The position numbers were made by a program, and so were the translations under genes. The notes under the pieces are model-generated. The model was given only the letters and a program-made list of their open reading frames with translations, was not told the origin of the DNA and searched no databases. A DNA stretch of 64,000 nucleotides from the NCBI GenBank assembly GCA_025435555.1, contig JAIWWG010000009.1:62001-126000 (forward strand), written 5' to 3'. Each line of letters opens with the position of its first letter. Positions within the stretch are counted from its first letter, which is position 1. This document shows positions 1-10,285 of this stretch, piece by piece. This stretch comes from Chytriomyces cf. hyalinus JEL632 (Eukaryota; Chytridiomycota; Chytridiomycetes; Chytridiales; Chytriomycetaceae).

Positions 1-546
1 CCTTGAATAGAGGGCTTCCGCGGAGATAACTCTAGAGGAGTTGTGAAACCACCTCCGCCGCCGCCGGGAAGCTACTGGCAGTAGCTGTGCTGAAGTAATG
101 AGAAACACGCAAATGAGGAACAGCGTCCTCTTTGGGTGGTTGTGGTGGAAGAAGCTGCTGTTGTGCATTGTTTAACTTGTTTAGTTTGTGTGTGTGCGTA
201 TCTTTTGGCCGCTCTTTTTGTGCGATTGGTGGATCGCACGTGTTTTTTGTGGCACGTGTTTTTGCCAAGCGTTTGGACACCAAAAAATTGTCGGGCGCCT
301 TTTATGTTTTTTTTTCATAATCAGTTGGGAATGAATTGTTCGTGTCGGATTCCATTCATTCGATCGATGCCGCGTGTATCCAAGTACATCGAGTGAGAGG
401 GTCGAAAAGGCAATGAGAACTAATTGTTTCGACGTGTTTCATGAGGCTGTTCTTACTATTCTTCTTTCTTATTTTGATCATTATTCGGACTTTATTACAC
501 GTTATTTACTTGCTTTCGATTGTTCCCTGCGTGGTCTCTCTTGTTT
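1..546. other. Intergenic, no supported gene
   Basis: Only short overlapping reading frames without recognisable domains occur here. The stretch is T-rich between about 130 and 330 on the plus strand. It lies downstream of the minus-strand RING gene and may hold its 3' UTR. I see no RNA gene or repeat. Confidence 0.5.
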
Positions 547-1402
547 TTATCGTCTGCACGTCCTTCTGTTATGCCCCGTTTGCCCACAATTGCCACACCT
601 ATTCCCACCACCACCACTCTCCGAAATTAACATCCCCTGCATCATATTATGAAGCTGCGAAGTTTGATATACCTGCGCATTTTGATTAAGCTGGCTAATC
701 TGACTGTTGAGGCGTGAGACCTCTTCCGCATGCCTCGCTGCGAGGCTCTCGTCCGCGCTTCTCGCTGTACCGCCGGCATCCGCAGCTCGTCTCTCCGCTT
801 CGGCACACCTGACTTTGCACGCTGCCAGCTCTCTCTCCATCCCGGCAAATTTGATTTTTAAGGCTTCAAATTCGTTCTTGCACGCTGCGAATTTGCTCTC
901 CACATTGGTACATTTGATTTTACAGGCCTCCAATTCGGACACGGCTTTGCTACACACTGGCTTTTGACATTCTGCTGTACACTCAGCTGCATGAGTCTCA
1001 TCGTCCAAGAGGCTACCCGTCCACACACATCCTTTTGAAGCGTTCTTGCACGCGACTGTGTTTGCTGAGGATCCGAAACACGGCCGGGTTTGCCGTTTTG
1101 ATGGGCTGTACTGAGCAGCTTTGATTTCTTTCGAGGTCTTGGGCCGTCGAGCCTGCTGCCAGTGTGGGGAGTAGGCCCGTGTACATGTACGGGTAGGTTG
1201 ACTGGCACATTGGGCATTTGTGAATGTTCTCAGGGACTCGTCGTTCGTTACTGCGTGAGAGACATTCACTGCAAAACATGTGGGAGCAGGTGCGTATTGT
1301 GACGGCGGTGTTTGGATCGAGTAGGTCTGTGCACACTACACAGATTAGATTGTCGCTGATGAACTCGTGTGGCATGGTGCATCGGTCGATACGGTGGTCC
1401 AT
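547..1402 (-). CDS. RING and TRAF-type zinc-finger protein with coiled coil and C-terminal zinc knuckle
   Basis: Likely E3 ubiquitin ligase or adaptor. The first ATG (1402) opens a frame with a C3HC4 RING: CVVC, then CSHMFCSECL, then CPMC within about the first 65 residues. The next domain lies in a different frame and resembles a TRAF-type zinc finger (ACKNASKGCVWTG, then H and C). A 100-residue Cys/Lys/Glu-rich coiled-coil region follows, then a CCHC knuckle near the stop (CGNCGQTGHNRRTC). A GT-AG intron at 1106-1190 (85 nt) would join the frames, but a frameshift is not excluded. RING followed by TRAF zinc fingers is a known E3 layout; the terminal nucleic-acid-type knuckle is unusual and hints at RNA binding. 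Substrate unknown. Confidence is high for the domains and moderate for the join. Confidence 0.72.
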
Positions 1403-1456
1403 TTTGGTTTTTTGTTTGGTTGCGTTTTTGTGCCCCGCGCTATGTAGTAGTTTCAA

Positions 1457-2111
1457 CTTTTTCTTGAAACCGATCGTTGGAATGTTTTGGTGACCAAATT
1501 GAAACCAGTTTTTGGTGAAAACCAGTTTTCAGTCAATGGAGGCGCTGAAGGTTCACACTCCGGTTACACTGAGCTTTCATAAAGCTGTGTGTTGCTTAGA
1601 GTGATCCTGGATTATCGTCGACCATCAAGTCATTGAAACATGACAGGTTAACTGTTTAATTTCTAAACCCGTGCACGATACCAGCCTGGCTCAAACTGAT
1701 CATGTGACCTATAAAATGCCCGCCATCCCACTGCTGTCGAGCCATTTCTTGCAGTGGACTGCCCAAACAACGAATTCTTTTGGCCAATGATATTAAAGCC
1801 CCTTTTTTTATTTTAAGGTTGACCTTGTGTCAACAGGTTGCAGGCTCAAATGCATGCAGAAATGTAGGCAGTTTTCACTGTCGGGTGACATGAGCCCCGC
1901 AGGCGAAGCCGTGCTACACAATGGTCGAGATCCATCCATAGATAGTTGCAGCTTGCGAGGGCACCATTTGCCATTTTTGCGAGAATGAAATGTGGGGGTG
2001 CCAAGGTTGTTTCCGCAGTACATCTAGCTGGGTCAAGAATATCCCACAGCCAATCTTTCAAACAAGCCCGTCACTTGGTCATAGTTATCTCATGTTTTAT
2101 TTAACTGTATA
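1457..2111. other. Intergenic, possible decayed repeat, no supported gene
   Basis: No convincing coding frame. A TATA-like box near 1709 (CTATAAAA) and a polyadenylation-like ATTAAAG near 1790 are spaced as in a small LTR, and two short minus-strand frames overlap at 1808-2061 without a recognisable domain. I cannot identify an element from this alone. Confidence 0.35.
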
Positions 2112-3487
2112 TCACATCGCATAGGCTGCCGCGATTTGACCGCGGACACTTTTCATTCTCTTGACACCGGCAATCCCAGTAGTAGTCTGACTCATTGGTT
2201 TCTTGACACTCGTGCTGGTATTGACTGAAGGACTCGATTGGCTTCTTTCCAACTCAAGACCAGGAGACTCTTTACCAAAGATGCCACCACCCGGGATTCC
2301 ACCCATCGATGGAACCGAGGATTCCTGTGAGGAACGAACGTTCCATCGAGAATCGTTGTTCTCGGCATTGGGTGAGTATGAAGAGTAGGCAGGTGATGCT
2401 TTTCGGAACTGTTGGAACTGTGCGGCGTCCGATTGCGCGGTTTGGTTACGTCGGTAGTTTAGGTAGGCATGGTCGGTGCCTTGGTCGGACAAAATACGAG
2501 CCATTGCAACGGGTCGGTACTGTTGAAATATTTGCTGCTCGTTGTTATTATTGGAAAAGTACACTGGCGCAGCTGGCCGGTACTGTGACTGTGTCAGTGT
2601 GTGTGTTGGCAGACTGGATTGTTGTTGTTGGGGTTGTTGCCATGAGTCATAGTATCCCTCAGGTTGTCGGTCGCTTCTAATACTGCTTATTCGGTGCTGG
2701 TTCTCATTCTGGTTCTGATGGGATTAAAAGACATTTTCATTTGAGTTTATCGCTGAACTTGAGCGGGGAAACTTTTCTGATCACTCACCATAGTCGGAAT
2801 GCGCTGCAGAGCAGGCACGGAGGACACTGGTTCTGGAGCAACAGCGTCGTCGTAGTCCAGATAGCTTCCCATCACGTCCGAGTAGTCGCTGGCATTATCG
2901 GCGCGATTGCGAGTCACGGCACTGAGCTTGGACAACCAAACATTCTTTGCACTCTTTGTCAGGGCCAACAGTCTTGCGTAGCAACGTGTTTTAGATCGGA
3001 GAACAAAATACAAGGATTCCGTACAAATCTTACATCCACAATTTATCGTTGGCTTGGTCTCCAACCTCAAAGCACAAAGGTGGCATGTGTGACACGAACG
3101 ACGACGTTGTCGAGACAATTAAATGGTCCAGCAGGACTTCTGACGGGCTCGCAGAGTGGAACAGGAACATTCCGTCTGAGGCAAGCACGAAAAAGCGTGT
3201 TTGGAATTGAATTGGGCGGTTGAGTTGATCACGTGGGGAAGCGTCGAGATAGTCCAAGTATCCGGTGATGGCGTCGGGCTCCTTGGCCTTGAGCAGTTCA
3301 GCGAGTGATGGTGGTGGTTGTGGGGATGGCATGTCGTCTGTATCTGGAGTGTGGATTGATGCTGATAAGAGGATTAGACAGCGCCGCGAAATTCGGAAGA
3401 GGGGTTACCAGTGTCCGTGTCGATGGTAAACTCCTGCATGCTTCTGTCGAGGTCGCGCATGAGCTCGTCGATGTTGATACGAGCCAT
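2112..3487 (-). CDS. PH-domain protein (about 391 aa)
   Basis: Four exons fit: 3487-3409, 3343-3034, 2972-2789 and 2714-2112, with introns of 65, 61 and 74 nt. The total is 1176 nt, a multiple of three. The product starts MARINIDELMRDLD, has a Pro-rich linker (MPSPQPPPSLAELL), then a pleckstrin-homology fold at about residues 50-150: ITGYLDYLD at its start, a FFVL strand, and the closing helix with the invariant Trp (VWLSKL). The remainder is low complexity, rich in Asn, Gln and Ser. PH domains bind phosphoinositides or proteins at membranes, so a signalling or cortical adaptor is likely; the ligand cannot be read from sequence. The family is not recognised beyond the domain. Confidence 0.78.
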
Positions 3488-4014
3488 TGAGTGCAGGTGT
3501 TAGTGTGAGGGGGGTGATTGTGGGAGGGAAATTTGTGGGGCTTGTTTCTCTTTTTGAGAGGACCGTCCGTCGAGTTTATTTACGGCGCCACCTGTTTTTA
3601 TATATTTGTTTAGTGGCAGTGGCAGCAGAGGCAGCGACGGAAGTGCCTCTGCACAGCTTATCGGATGCTGCTGATGCTGCCCATCCATCCATCTATCCGT
3701 GTCGGATATCCACGTAGATATCCATCCATCCACAACAGAGAGCCCAACTCAGCTGTTGTTGACACTCCCTCGGGAGCACCGGCTTCAATTGCAAAAGGCA
3801 GAGCCATGAGCAAACGATGGAATTGCCATTCACGCACACCCATTGAAGATGGAGGAAAAGAACGAGGATGGCGCGACGGGCAAGGAAAGCCACCCCTGCA
3901 AATGTGCCGAGCATCAGCATCACACTCATGGCCCACACAAATAAAAGCAAACAGCAACAAAATCATCGGTTCGCATTCCTGCGGTTTCACATCAATAAAA
4001 AAAAACTAAATTTG

Positions 4015-5292
4015 ATGGCCGCAAGTGTCAAGTTCTCGCTGAAACGCAAGGCAGCCGAGCCACTGGCACCCACAAACTCGCACGCATTTGAGGATGAAGC
4101 TCGAAAGGCGCTGCGGGTGAATGCGGACGACGTTGAGCATTTGATTGCCATGGACGGACGAGCGACTGTGAGGTGCAGTGGTGTCCCTCCTTGTCCCTTC
4201 CTCGGCGGTGCGCGATACTCACTCTCTTTCTCCCACAGTGCAAACAACAGCGGAGCAAAGGGTCCCTTAGTTATTCCACTGGTCAAGGTGAACGCGTGGA
4301 ATTCAGACCTTGTGAAAGACTCGGCGACTGCGCACACAAATGCAAAGCTTGGCGTGCCAGCAGCGGCACCGAATCTATCGCTCAGCAACGCAATGCCGGA
4401 TCTTAAGCCATCTCAGGCTGCAGAAAACGCAGAGGAGACCCCCGTGGTTATGACCGAGTCTCAGATGTTGGACTCCAAACCTGAAACTAACCCAAGAGGA
4501 AAATGGGGACTTCAAATTCGAAACAAAAAGGCACTTGCATCAACGACCTCGCTTGGAGAATCACCGGCCTCGTCGACCATGATGGACGTTGATTCGGAGG
4601 ATGCTCGAACGCTCGAGGAAAAAGCAATAGCGCAACTGCTGCAAGGTATGATTTCTTTCACACACCCATCCAATGAAAAGCGCACTTATAACAAAAAATG
4701 CCATCAACCGCACAATTTAGAATCTTCTCAAGCAAGACCGGAAATTGTTCCTATCCTGCAACAGAACGCAGTCCCAGGGATCCAAAATCTCACGGATCCA
4801 AAAGAAAAATACCTCTATGACGTCTCGCTGCGACCGGACGAAGCCACAATCCAAGACTTTGAAGATGTTCCCATTGAAGATTTCGGCATTGCTATGCTCC
4901 GAGGGATGGGTTACAAGGAGGACGAATCCAAAAAGAAGGAAGACTTTGTTTTCAACAAACCACGGCCGAACCTTTTGGGACTTGGAGCGGAGCCGCCGAA
5001 ACCTCCTCCGTCTGGATCAAAGGACAACAAAAAATCAAAAGGCCCGTGGGATCGTGACAATGAAAAGTCGTCGGCGCGGTCTTCAAAGACTGTTTCAGCC
5101 CCAGACACATCAAAATCAAATCCTTATGCCCCGGAAAAGAGAGTCAAGCTTCTAAAAGATGGGATAAATCGAGGTCTTGTGGGTGTCATTATATCCTGCA
5201 AGCACAAGAAGGATGGCATAGCTTTGAAGATTGCGCTTGAAAACAAGGCAGAGGTACGATGCTGGTCTGAGGATGTGCAGTTGCTTCAATAG
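4015..5292 (+). CDS. GPKOW: G-patch/KOW splicing factor, GPKOW/Spp2 type
   Basis: Spliceosome component that in other species binds and stimulates the DEAH helicase Prp2/DHX16 through its G-patch. The ATG at 4015 opens MAASVKFSLKRK, typical of the family; further in-frame ATGs upstream to 3868 would add a poorly conserved leader. The motif PLVIPLVK (about residue 80) and the G-patch (IEDFGIAMLRGMGYK, about residues 225-245) match Spp2/GPKOW. The C-terminus carries a KOW motif (VKLLKDGINRGLVGVI). Introns are inferred at 4173-4238 (66 nt) and 4646-4720 (75 nt). Both are multiples of three and lack stops, so retention would not break the frame. Spliced length about 378 aa. The annotation is firm; only the first intron's donor is uncertain. 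Confidence 0.87.
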   Translation: MAASVKFSLKRKAAEPLAPTNSHAFEDEARKALRVNADDVEHLIAMDGRATVRCSGVPPCPFLGGARYSLSFSHSANNSGAKGPLVIPLVKVNAWNSDLVKDSATAHTNAKLGVPAAAPNLSLSNAMPDLKPSQAAENAEETPVVMTESQMLDSKPETNPRGKWGLQIRNKKALASTTSLGESPASSTMMDVDSEDARTLEEKAIAQLLQGMISFTHPSNEKRTYNKKCHQPHNLESSQARPEIVPILQQNAVPGIQNLTDPKEKYLYDVSLRPDEATIQDFEDVPIEDFGIAMLRGMGYKEDESKKKEDFVFNKPRPNLLGLGAEPPKPPPSGSKDNKKSKGPWDRDNEKSSARSSKTVSAPDTSKSNPYAPEKRVKLLKDGINRGLVGVIISCKHKKDGIALKIALENKAEVRCWSEDVQLLQ

Positions 5293-5392
5293 AGAGGGAT
5301 ATTCGGAAAAACCAATACATTGGGATGCATTTTGGATTTAATGACGAAGTTTGTGAAGCTTACTTCAGTTGTCATTGAAGCAACCACAGTTT

Positions 5393-5956
5393 TTATTCGC
5401 GAACCATCCACCAACAACTCTCTTGCAAATGCACCTCCGAGTACACAACGAACCCAAACTTTTTATAAAACTCGACATTGGCAGGGTTCGCAGTCCACAG
5501 ATAAACTTGCGCCTTCTTCCCACTCGGCTCCTGTGCATCCAGCAAAGCAAGCTTCTGCCTCAGCATATTGCTGCCGGCACCCTTTCCGGCAACCTTGGTC
5601 GCCAAGAATGCAAGATACAGGAACGGCTTTGGTGGGCCAATGTCATACACTTTTTTAAAAAAGTCAGCAACCTCTTGCCGTGGCTGTTGCGTTGGTGCTG
5701 CTGCTGCACTCTCTTTATCCTCGACAGTCTTTCGCTCCCATACACTCACACAGTTAAAGTCCTCTGAGGCAACCACTTCAACCGTTGGATCCGCAAGAAG
5801 CGTCGAGAAACGAGTGAGCAGACGTTCTTGCTGGACTTTGGGGTCTGGTCCGTGCACGAACGGTACAATGGAGCCATCGCGAAGGAATGCCGCGACGAGC
5901 GTTTCGATGGCGGCTGGGCGCTCGGATGTGGTCAGGGTGTGGATGGGTTGCGACAT
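5393..5956 (-). CDS. GNAT-family N-acetyltransferase
   Basis: Single-exon protein of 187 aa with the GCN5-related acetyltransferase fold. Visible are a beta-4 strand (FLYLAFLAT), the acetyl-CoA pyrophosphate-binding turn (KVAGKGAGSNML, matching the Q/R-x-x-G-x-G/A pattern) and the C-terminal NPANVEFYKKFGFVV motif that closes the fold. The family transfers acetyl from acetyl-CoA to amines, small molecules or protein N-termini. The substrate cannot be assigned. The gene converges with GPKOW: the stops are about 100 bp apart and the 3' UTRs probably overlap. No signal peptide or membrane segment, so cytosolic. Confidence 0.85.
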   Translation of the reverse strand: MSQPIHTLTTSERPAAIETLVAAFLRDGSIVPFVHGPDPKVQQERLLTRFSTLLADPTVEVVASEDFNCVSVWERKTVEDKESAAAAPTQQPRQEVADFFKKVYDIGPPKPFLYLAFLATKVAGKGAGSNMLRQKLALLDAQEPSGKKAQVYLWTANPANVEFYKKFGFVVYSEVHLQESCWWMVRE

Positions 5957-6569
5957 TTGTCAGCTTGTTTTTTGGGGAGAGTTTTTTTTATTGAGCAGAA
6001 AAGTTGGTAATCAGTCAGTGAAACGGCTCATCAATTGGCATCAGTGAATTTCTTATTCTTCTTTTCTCAGTCCCTGTCATGATTCGTGGATCAAGTTCGT
6101 CGAAGATACACTCTACTAAGCAAGTGGCCTATGAATTGTCAGGGAAGCGGCCTGTGGGAAATTCGAAATCTGAATCGGAGCTGTAAATCTTGAAGTACGT
6201 TACGGAATCAAATAGATAAAGCGACAATTGGTACGTAATCTACTGGATTGCGTTGACGTACTTCAAAGAATGCGCAGCAAAAGTTCTCAACTAAATTTCC
6301 CACGTTTCAGAAATCCGCTTGTTATTTTGAACACACCAAAAATCTCTCCCTTCTAAAATCTCCAAACCATTTTCCAACTGTTTCACTTCATGATTAGTTA
6401 CCAGAAACTCCAATTGAAGCCTGCCCTTTTCCTCCAATAAAGATTAGTCTCTCAATAACTCACTTACTACTCTCTATCTCTCTCCTGCTCGAGAGTAGTC
6501 CAAGTCCAGCCTCTGAATAGTCAAGAAGCCAGTTCCAGCACTTGACCTATTCTCTGACAACAATTATCC
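5957..6569. other. Intergenic, upstream of tRNA-Asn; possible LTR relic
   Basis: No coding frame of note. At about 6433-6455 the plus strand reads CCAATAAAGAT followed by CTCAATAAC, resembling the polyadenylation segment of the Ty3-like LTR at 17.7 kb (CCAATAAAGAT). The match is short, so a degraded LTR next to the tRNA is only a possibility. Confidence 0.35.
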
Positions 6570-6643
6570 GCCCGGTTGGCTCAGATGGTAGTAGCGTGGG
6601 GCTGTTAACCTCAAGGTCGGTGGTTCTACCCCACTACCGGGCG
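6570..6643 (+). tRNA. tRNA-Asn (GTT)
   Basis: A 74-nt cloverleaf can be drawn. The acceptor GCCCGGT pairs with ACCGGGC, G is the discriminator, the anticodon stem TGGGG pairs with CCTCA, and the loop CTGTTAA gives anticodon GTT. The T stem GGTGG pairs with CCACT through one wobble. Two oddities: the D stem has one mismatch (GCTC against TAGC) and T-loop position 57 is a pyrimidine (TTCTACC), normally a purine. No intron. It could be functional or a slightly degenerate copy. Confidence 0.82.
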
Positions 6644-7147
6644 ATGTCCTACATTTTGCCTCCTATAAGAATGACGTACAGGCTATCTTTGCTGATCTTT
6701 TCTGTTCTAACAGACTTCTGAAGCGCACGCATGTCTCAACTCTCAAGTTTGCATTGAGTGCTGTGATCCAGTTCAGTTGACCTGAAAGAGGACCTGAGAC
6801 ATACTTATCTGGCAAGTGAAATGGAGGGCGGATGCTCACGCGTCCAAGACCATCTTCATCTCATCCGCATCATAAGAAGATGAAGAAACAGATTGAATCG
6901 CCGAAGCAGCGTCGATGCCAACCATGCTACCATCAAGAAGGTTGCTTTTAGGATAGAAGGCGGTACAAACCCCCCATATTGAAATTGAGAAGGAATGCGC
7001 AGGGCTCTGAGTGAAGAAGACGGCATTGACTGACGGACAGATGACTGCCATCCGCTAAAACCTGTTTAGTTGAACACCCCAAATGCAGGGCATTGAATTA
7101 AATAAAAAAAGTGACACATTTTGCTTTTTATTTTTATTTACGAAACC
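6644..7147. other. Intergenic, no supported gene
   Basis: A 71-codon minus-strand frame (6836-7051) has no recognisable domain, and I do not call it. The stretch holds the tRNA-Asn 3' flank and probably the promoter of the TMEM242-like gene. Confidence 0.4.
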
Positions 7148-7846
7148 ATGGACACCAGTTACGACAGATCATCTCTCCAGTACGCCAAGTAGGCTGTCTT
7201 GCGGTCCCTAATCACAACTGCTTGCTAACTACATTGTGCATGCAGAACTGCAGTCGCCCTTGGATCGGCAGCTGTCTTCGGAGGTGCCTTGAACCCACTT
7301 CGAATCAACATCGTACCCACAAAATCTCAATCACTCCAGGGATTCTCCTCCGTATGCGAATGAGATCAAAAGGACAGATGGAGTTACCAATGGCCCGTCT
7401 CATGATGGAATCTGCCTCCGCACGGGCTGCGGATCCGAAACTCGCTGCGTACATGTTTGCTGGGCGTGCATTCTTCACGGGCACGGCGTTAACTCTGTCC
7501 GCATCTCTTGCCATGACCATGGGTGTTGCTGCTGCTCTCGATGTCAACAGTGCAAGTAACATGTATCTTCTCAGCGTTATACAAACATCTGCTTACAAAA
7601 ATACAAATACAGCTGAAGGAATTCTCGCAGAAGATGAAGTCTCTCAGCAAAGGCAGCGTGCTGAATGGAAAGTACTCTGAAAATCATGATGACGAAGTGG
7701 ATGACGCGGAATACGAGTTTCTGCTCGCCTTCCGTGACGAGGCTGAAAGGGAGCAGAGGGAGGGGCCGTACCAGGAGAGCAAGTACCACAAAGAAATCAC
7801 GTCGAGACTCAAGGAGCAGCTCGGACCGTTAGTGAAGGCGATTTGA
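7148..7846 (+). CDS. Small two-helix membrane protein, TMEM242-like
   Basis: Four exons can be assembled: 7148-7188, 7246-7283, 7340-7542 and 7613-7846, giving 171 aa in frame. Introns of 57 and 56 nt have good signals (the first has GCTAAC before its acceptor). The third (7543-7612) needs a weak donor, GTCAAC, so its edge is uncertain. The product has a hydrophobic segment near residues 14-27 (TAVALGSAAVFGG) and a second near 70-92 (AFFTGTALTLSASLAM, MGVAAAL), then a motif (EFSQKMKSL) close to the C-terminal helix of TMEM242. That family is a small mitochondrial inner-membrane protein linked in animals to ATP synthase and complex I assembly. Family assignment rests on pattern and layout, not on a search. 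Confidence 0.55.
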
Positions 7847-7977
7847 AATAAATAAGAATTGAAAATGACCACTGTATTATTGAACCAGACTGTTCACTCG
7901 AAATATGTTAGACAAGTTTACTCGAAGGTAGTTTTCTTTCCAGCTGTTGGCAACAATCGAATTAGGGGTGGTATAAA

Positions 7978-10080
7978 TCAAATGCAACTAAAATTAGAGG
8001 TACCTGGCTGCGCGCTGAAGCCTCCACGACCGCCACTGAAGCCTCCACGGCCTCCCCGGTCTCCACCAAAGCCACCGCGTCCTCCACCCCGACCCCCACG
8101 GTCACCCCCAAATCCTCCACGGCCACCACCGCGTCCTCCACGGCCACCGCGGTCTCCACCAAATCCGCCACGGCCACCTCCACGGCCACCTCCAAACCCA
8201 CTGCCTTCCGGGCGAGGAGTAGAGAAGTCCAAACGCAGACCTCGTCCTTCGTATTCATATCCGTTCAGCGCTTCAAGGGCAGCTTTGGCAGATTCAACAT
8301 CGGAGTATGTGATGTAACCGAATCTATGAGAAAAACAAGATGTTAATCATCAGATCAGTGTTGCGCCAAATCAATATTCGTACCCTTTCGGGTTTCCGGT
8401 TTCGCGGTCAGTTGGGATACGGCAAGACACAACTTGGCCGTGTTCGCCAAACACTTCGCGGAGGCCTTCTTCAGTGGCGTTAAAGCTCATGTTTCCAACA
8501 AACAAAGTGTCAGATGGTGCAGACGATGAAGCTTCGGGCTTTTTTGCTGGGCGGGGAGTAGAAAGGTCAACGCGGATGGGCCGGCCGTCCACCTCAGTGT
8601 CAGCCATCTTCAAAGCGTTCTTGGCAGACTTTGAATCAGCAAACTCAACGTATCCGAACCCTTTTCTTTTGCCGTCTGGTCCGCTGATGATGCGAACACC
8701 AACAACTTCACCACATTCGGCAAAAACTTGAGCAACAGAGTCTTCGTCAATGTTGAAAGACAGGTTTCCAACAAAAACTGGACGAATGGCAGAATGATCA
8801 ATAAAGATGAGGGAGGCATTTGAGGAATCTTAAATTGAAACCCACTGGTTTTTGACTCTCCATCATCTTCGACTTTCTGCTTTTTGGATGGGACTTCTTC
8901 TTCTTCAGCGGCACGCTTCTTGCTTGGCTTCTCTTCCTCCTCAGACTCTTCTGATTCTTCCCTAATGACATTTATGCCACGTCAGTTGCAGTGGATGATG
9001 ATAGAGAAAAACCACAGGTACGAACTCGTCGTCAGACTCTTCCTTCTTGGCAGCTTTCTTTGAGGCTGGCTTTTCGGCTTCAGATTCTTCATCGCTGGAT
9101 TCCTCCTCGTCGCTGGACTCCTCCTTCTTGGCAGCTGCCTAATCACCAGAGGATGAGCTCTTGCAACAGAACCACGAACAGACAAATTTCGAAAATACAC
9201 ACCTTGACTGGAGTAGCTTTCTTTGGTGCTGGCTTTTCGTCTTCAGAGCTTTCGTCGCTGGACTCTTCGTCGCTGGACTCCTCTTTCTTGGCAGCAGCCT
9301 TTGCTCCGTCAATGGTTTCGTTAGTTGGAGAGAACATTTTTGCACGCGACAGGTACCTTGACAGGAGTAGCCTTCTTGGGGGCAGGCTTTTCGTCCTCGC
9401 TTGATTCCTCATCGCTTGATTCTTCCTTCTTGGCGACAGCCTTCTGATGGCGCAATTGGAGTGAGCTTGTATGATAGATCAATAAGTGCAATGAGACGCT
9501 ACCTTTGCTGGGGTGGCAGCCTTCTTGGGGGCAGGCTTTTCGTCCTCGCTTGATTCCTCATCGCTTGATTCTTCCTTCTTGGCGACAGCCTTCTGATGGC
9601 GCAATTGGAGTGAGCTTGTATGATAGATCAATAAGTGCAATGAGACGCTACCTTTGCTGGGGTGGCAGCCTTCTTGGGTGCTGGCTTTTCCTCCTCGGAG
9701 CTTTCGTCACTGGACTCTTCGTCACTGGATTCATCCTTCTTGGCGACAGCCTTCTTGGCAGCGGCCTTCGAAGAGAGGGGGAACAGATGATTAGGGAGAC
9801 CCGAGTAGCTGAACGAGAATCGCTCGTGCCGAACGCACCTTCTTTGGTGCAGGCTTCTCCTCCTCGCTTTCGTCTTCGTCGCTGCTCTCTTCGTCAGAGC
9901 TTTCGTCCTTTTTCGCAGCCTGTGGACATGTAGCGGTGTATAAGTATGGGGCGCATACTCGCACAACACTCTAATTGGCACCTTCTTAGAAACTGGGGCA
10001 GCCTTCTTGGTTTCCTTGACTGGGGCCGCCTTCTTGGCGACCTTGCCGGCCTTAACGCTCTTCACAATATCTTTGGCCAT
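7978..10080 (-). CDS. Nucleolin/Nsr1/Gar2-like nucleolar protein (copy A)
   Basis: Nucleolar pre-rRNA processing protein with the nucleolin layout: Lys/Ala-rich start ([17 protein letters not shown]), alternating acidic Ser and basic blocks ([10 protein letters not shown] / KPAPKK), two RRMs and a Gly-Arg (RGG) tail. RRM1 shows VFVGNLSF (RNP2) and KGFGYVEF (RNP1). RRM2 shows LFVGNMSF and, after an intron, FGYITY. The tail is a run of GGRGG units. About ten short introns are seen; most acidic/basic blocks are separate phase-0 exons of roughly 80-120 nt, so the N-terminus looks grown by exon duplication (see the 149-bp repeat). A paralogue lies directly upstream on the same strand. The role is inferred from family: rRNA processing and snoRNP assembly. 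The exact end of the last exon ([10 protein letters not shown]) is less certain. Confidence 0.83.
9369..9666. repeat. Exact 149-bp tandem duplication (exon plus intron) inside nucleolin-like gene A
   Basis: Positions 9369-9517 and 9518-9666 read as the same 149 bases. On the minus strand each unit holds a 90-nt, phase-0 exon (30 codons, starting [18 protein letters not shown]) and a 59-nt intron (GTAGCG...CATCAG). The intron is duplicated as exactly as the exon, so the event is recent or the copies are being homogenised. Neighbouring acidic exons are similar in protein but have different introns. Confidence 0.93.
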
Positions 10081-10285
10081 TTTATGCTGAAACTTATCTG
10101 AAGAAAAAAAGAAAGAAAAGTGGCCTCACGACGGAAAAAGAGTTGAAAAATCCGTTCATAAATGGCGCATGCTGTAAACTAGTAAGCTTTATGAAAATAC
10201 GCTCAAGAAGAGAGACCCGGAACCCAAAATAGACAGTCCCCCATGCGATAAAATACCCAATTTAAAAGTGGATAACAGGACCCAT

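Noticed and set aside
6836-7051. A 71-codon minus-strand frame near tRNA-Asn
   Set aside because: No homology or context support.
7962-8258. Plus- and other-frame Pro-Arg or Val-Ala repeats over the RGG tails
   Set aside because: Shadows of the Gly-Arg repeats on the minus strand.
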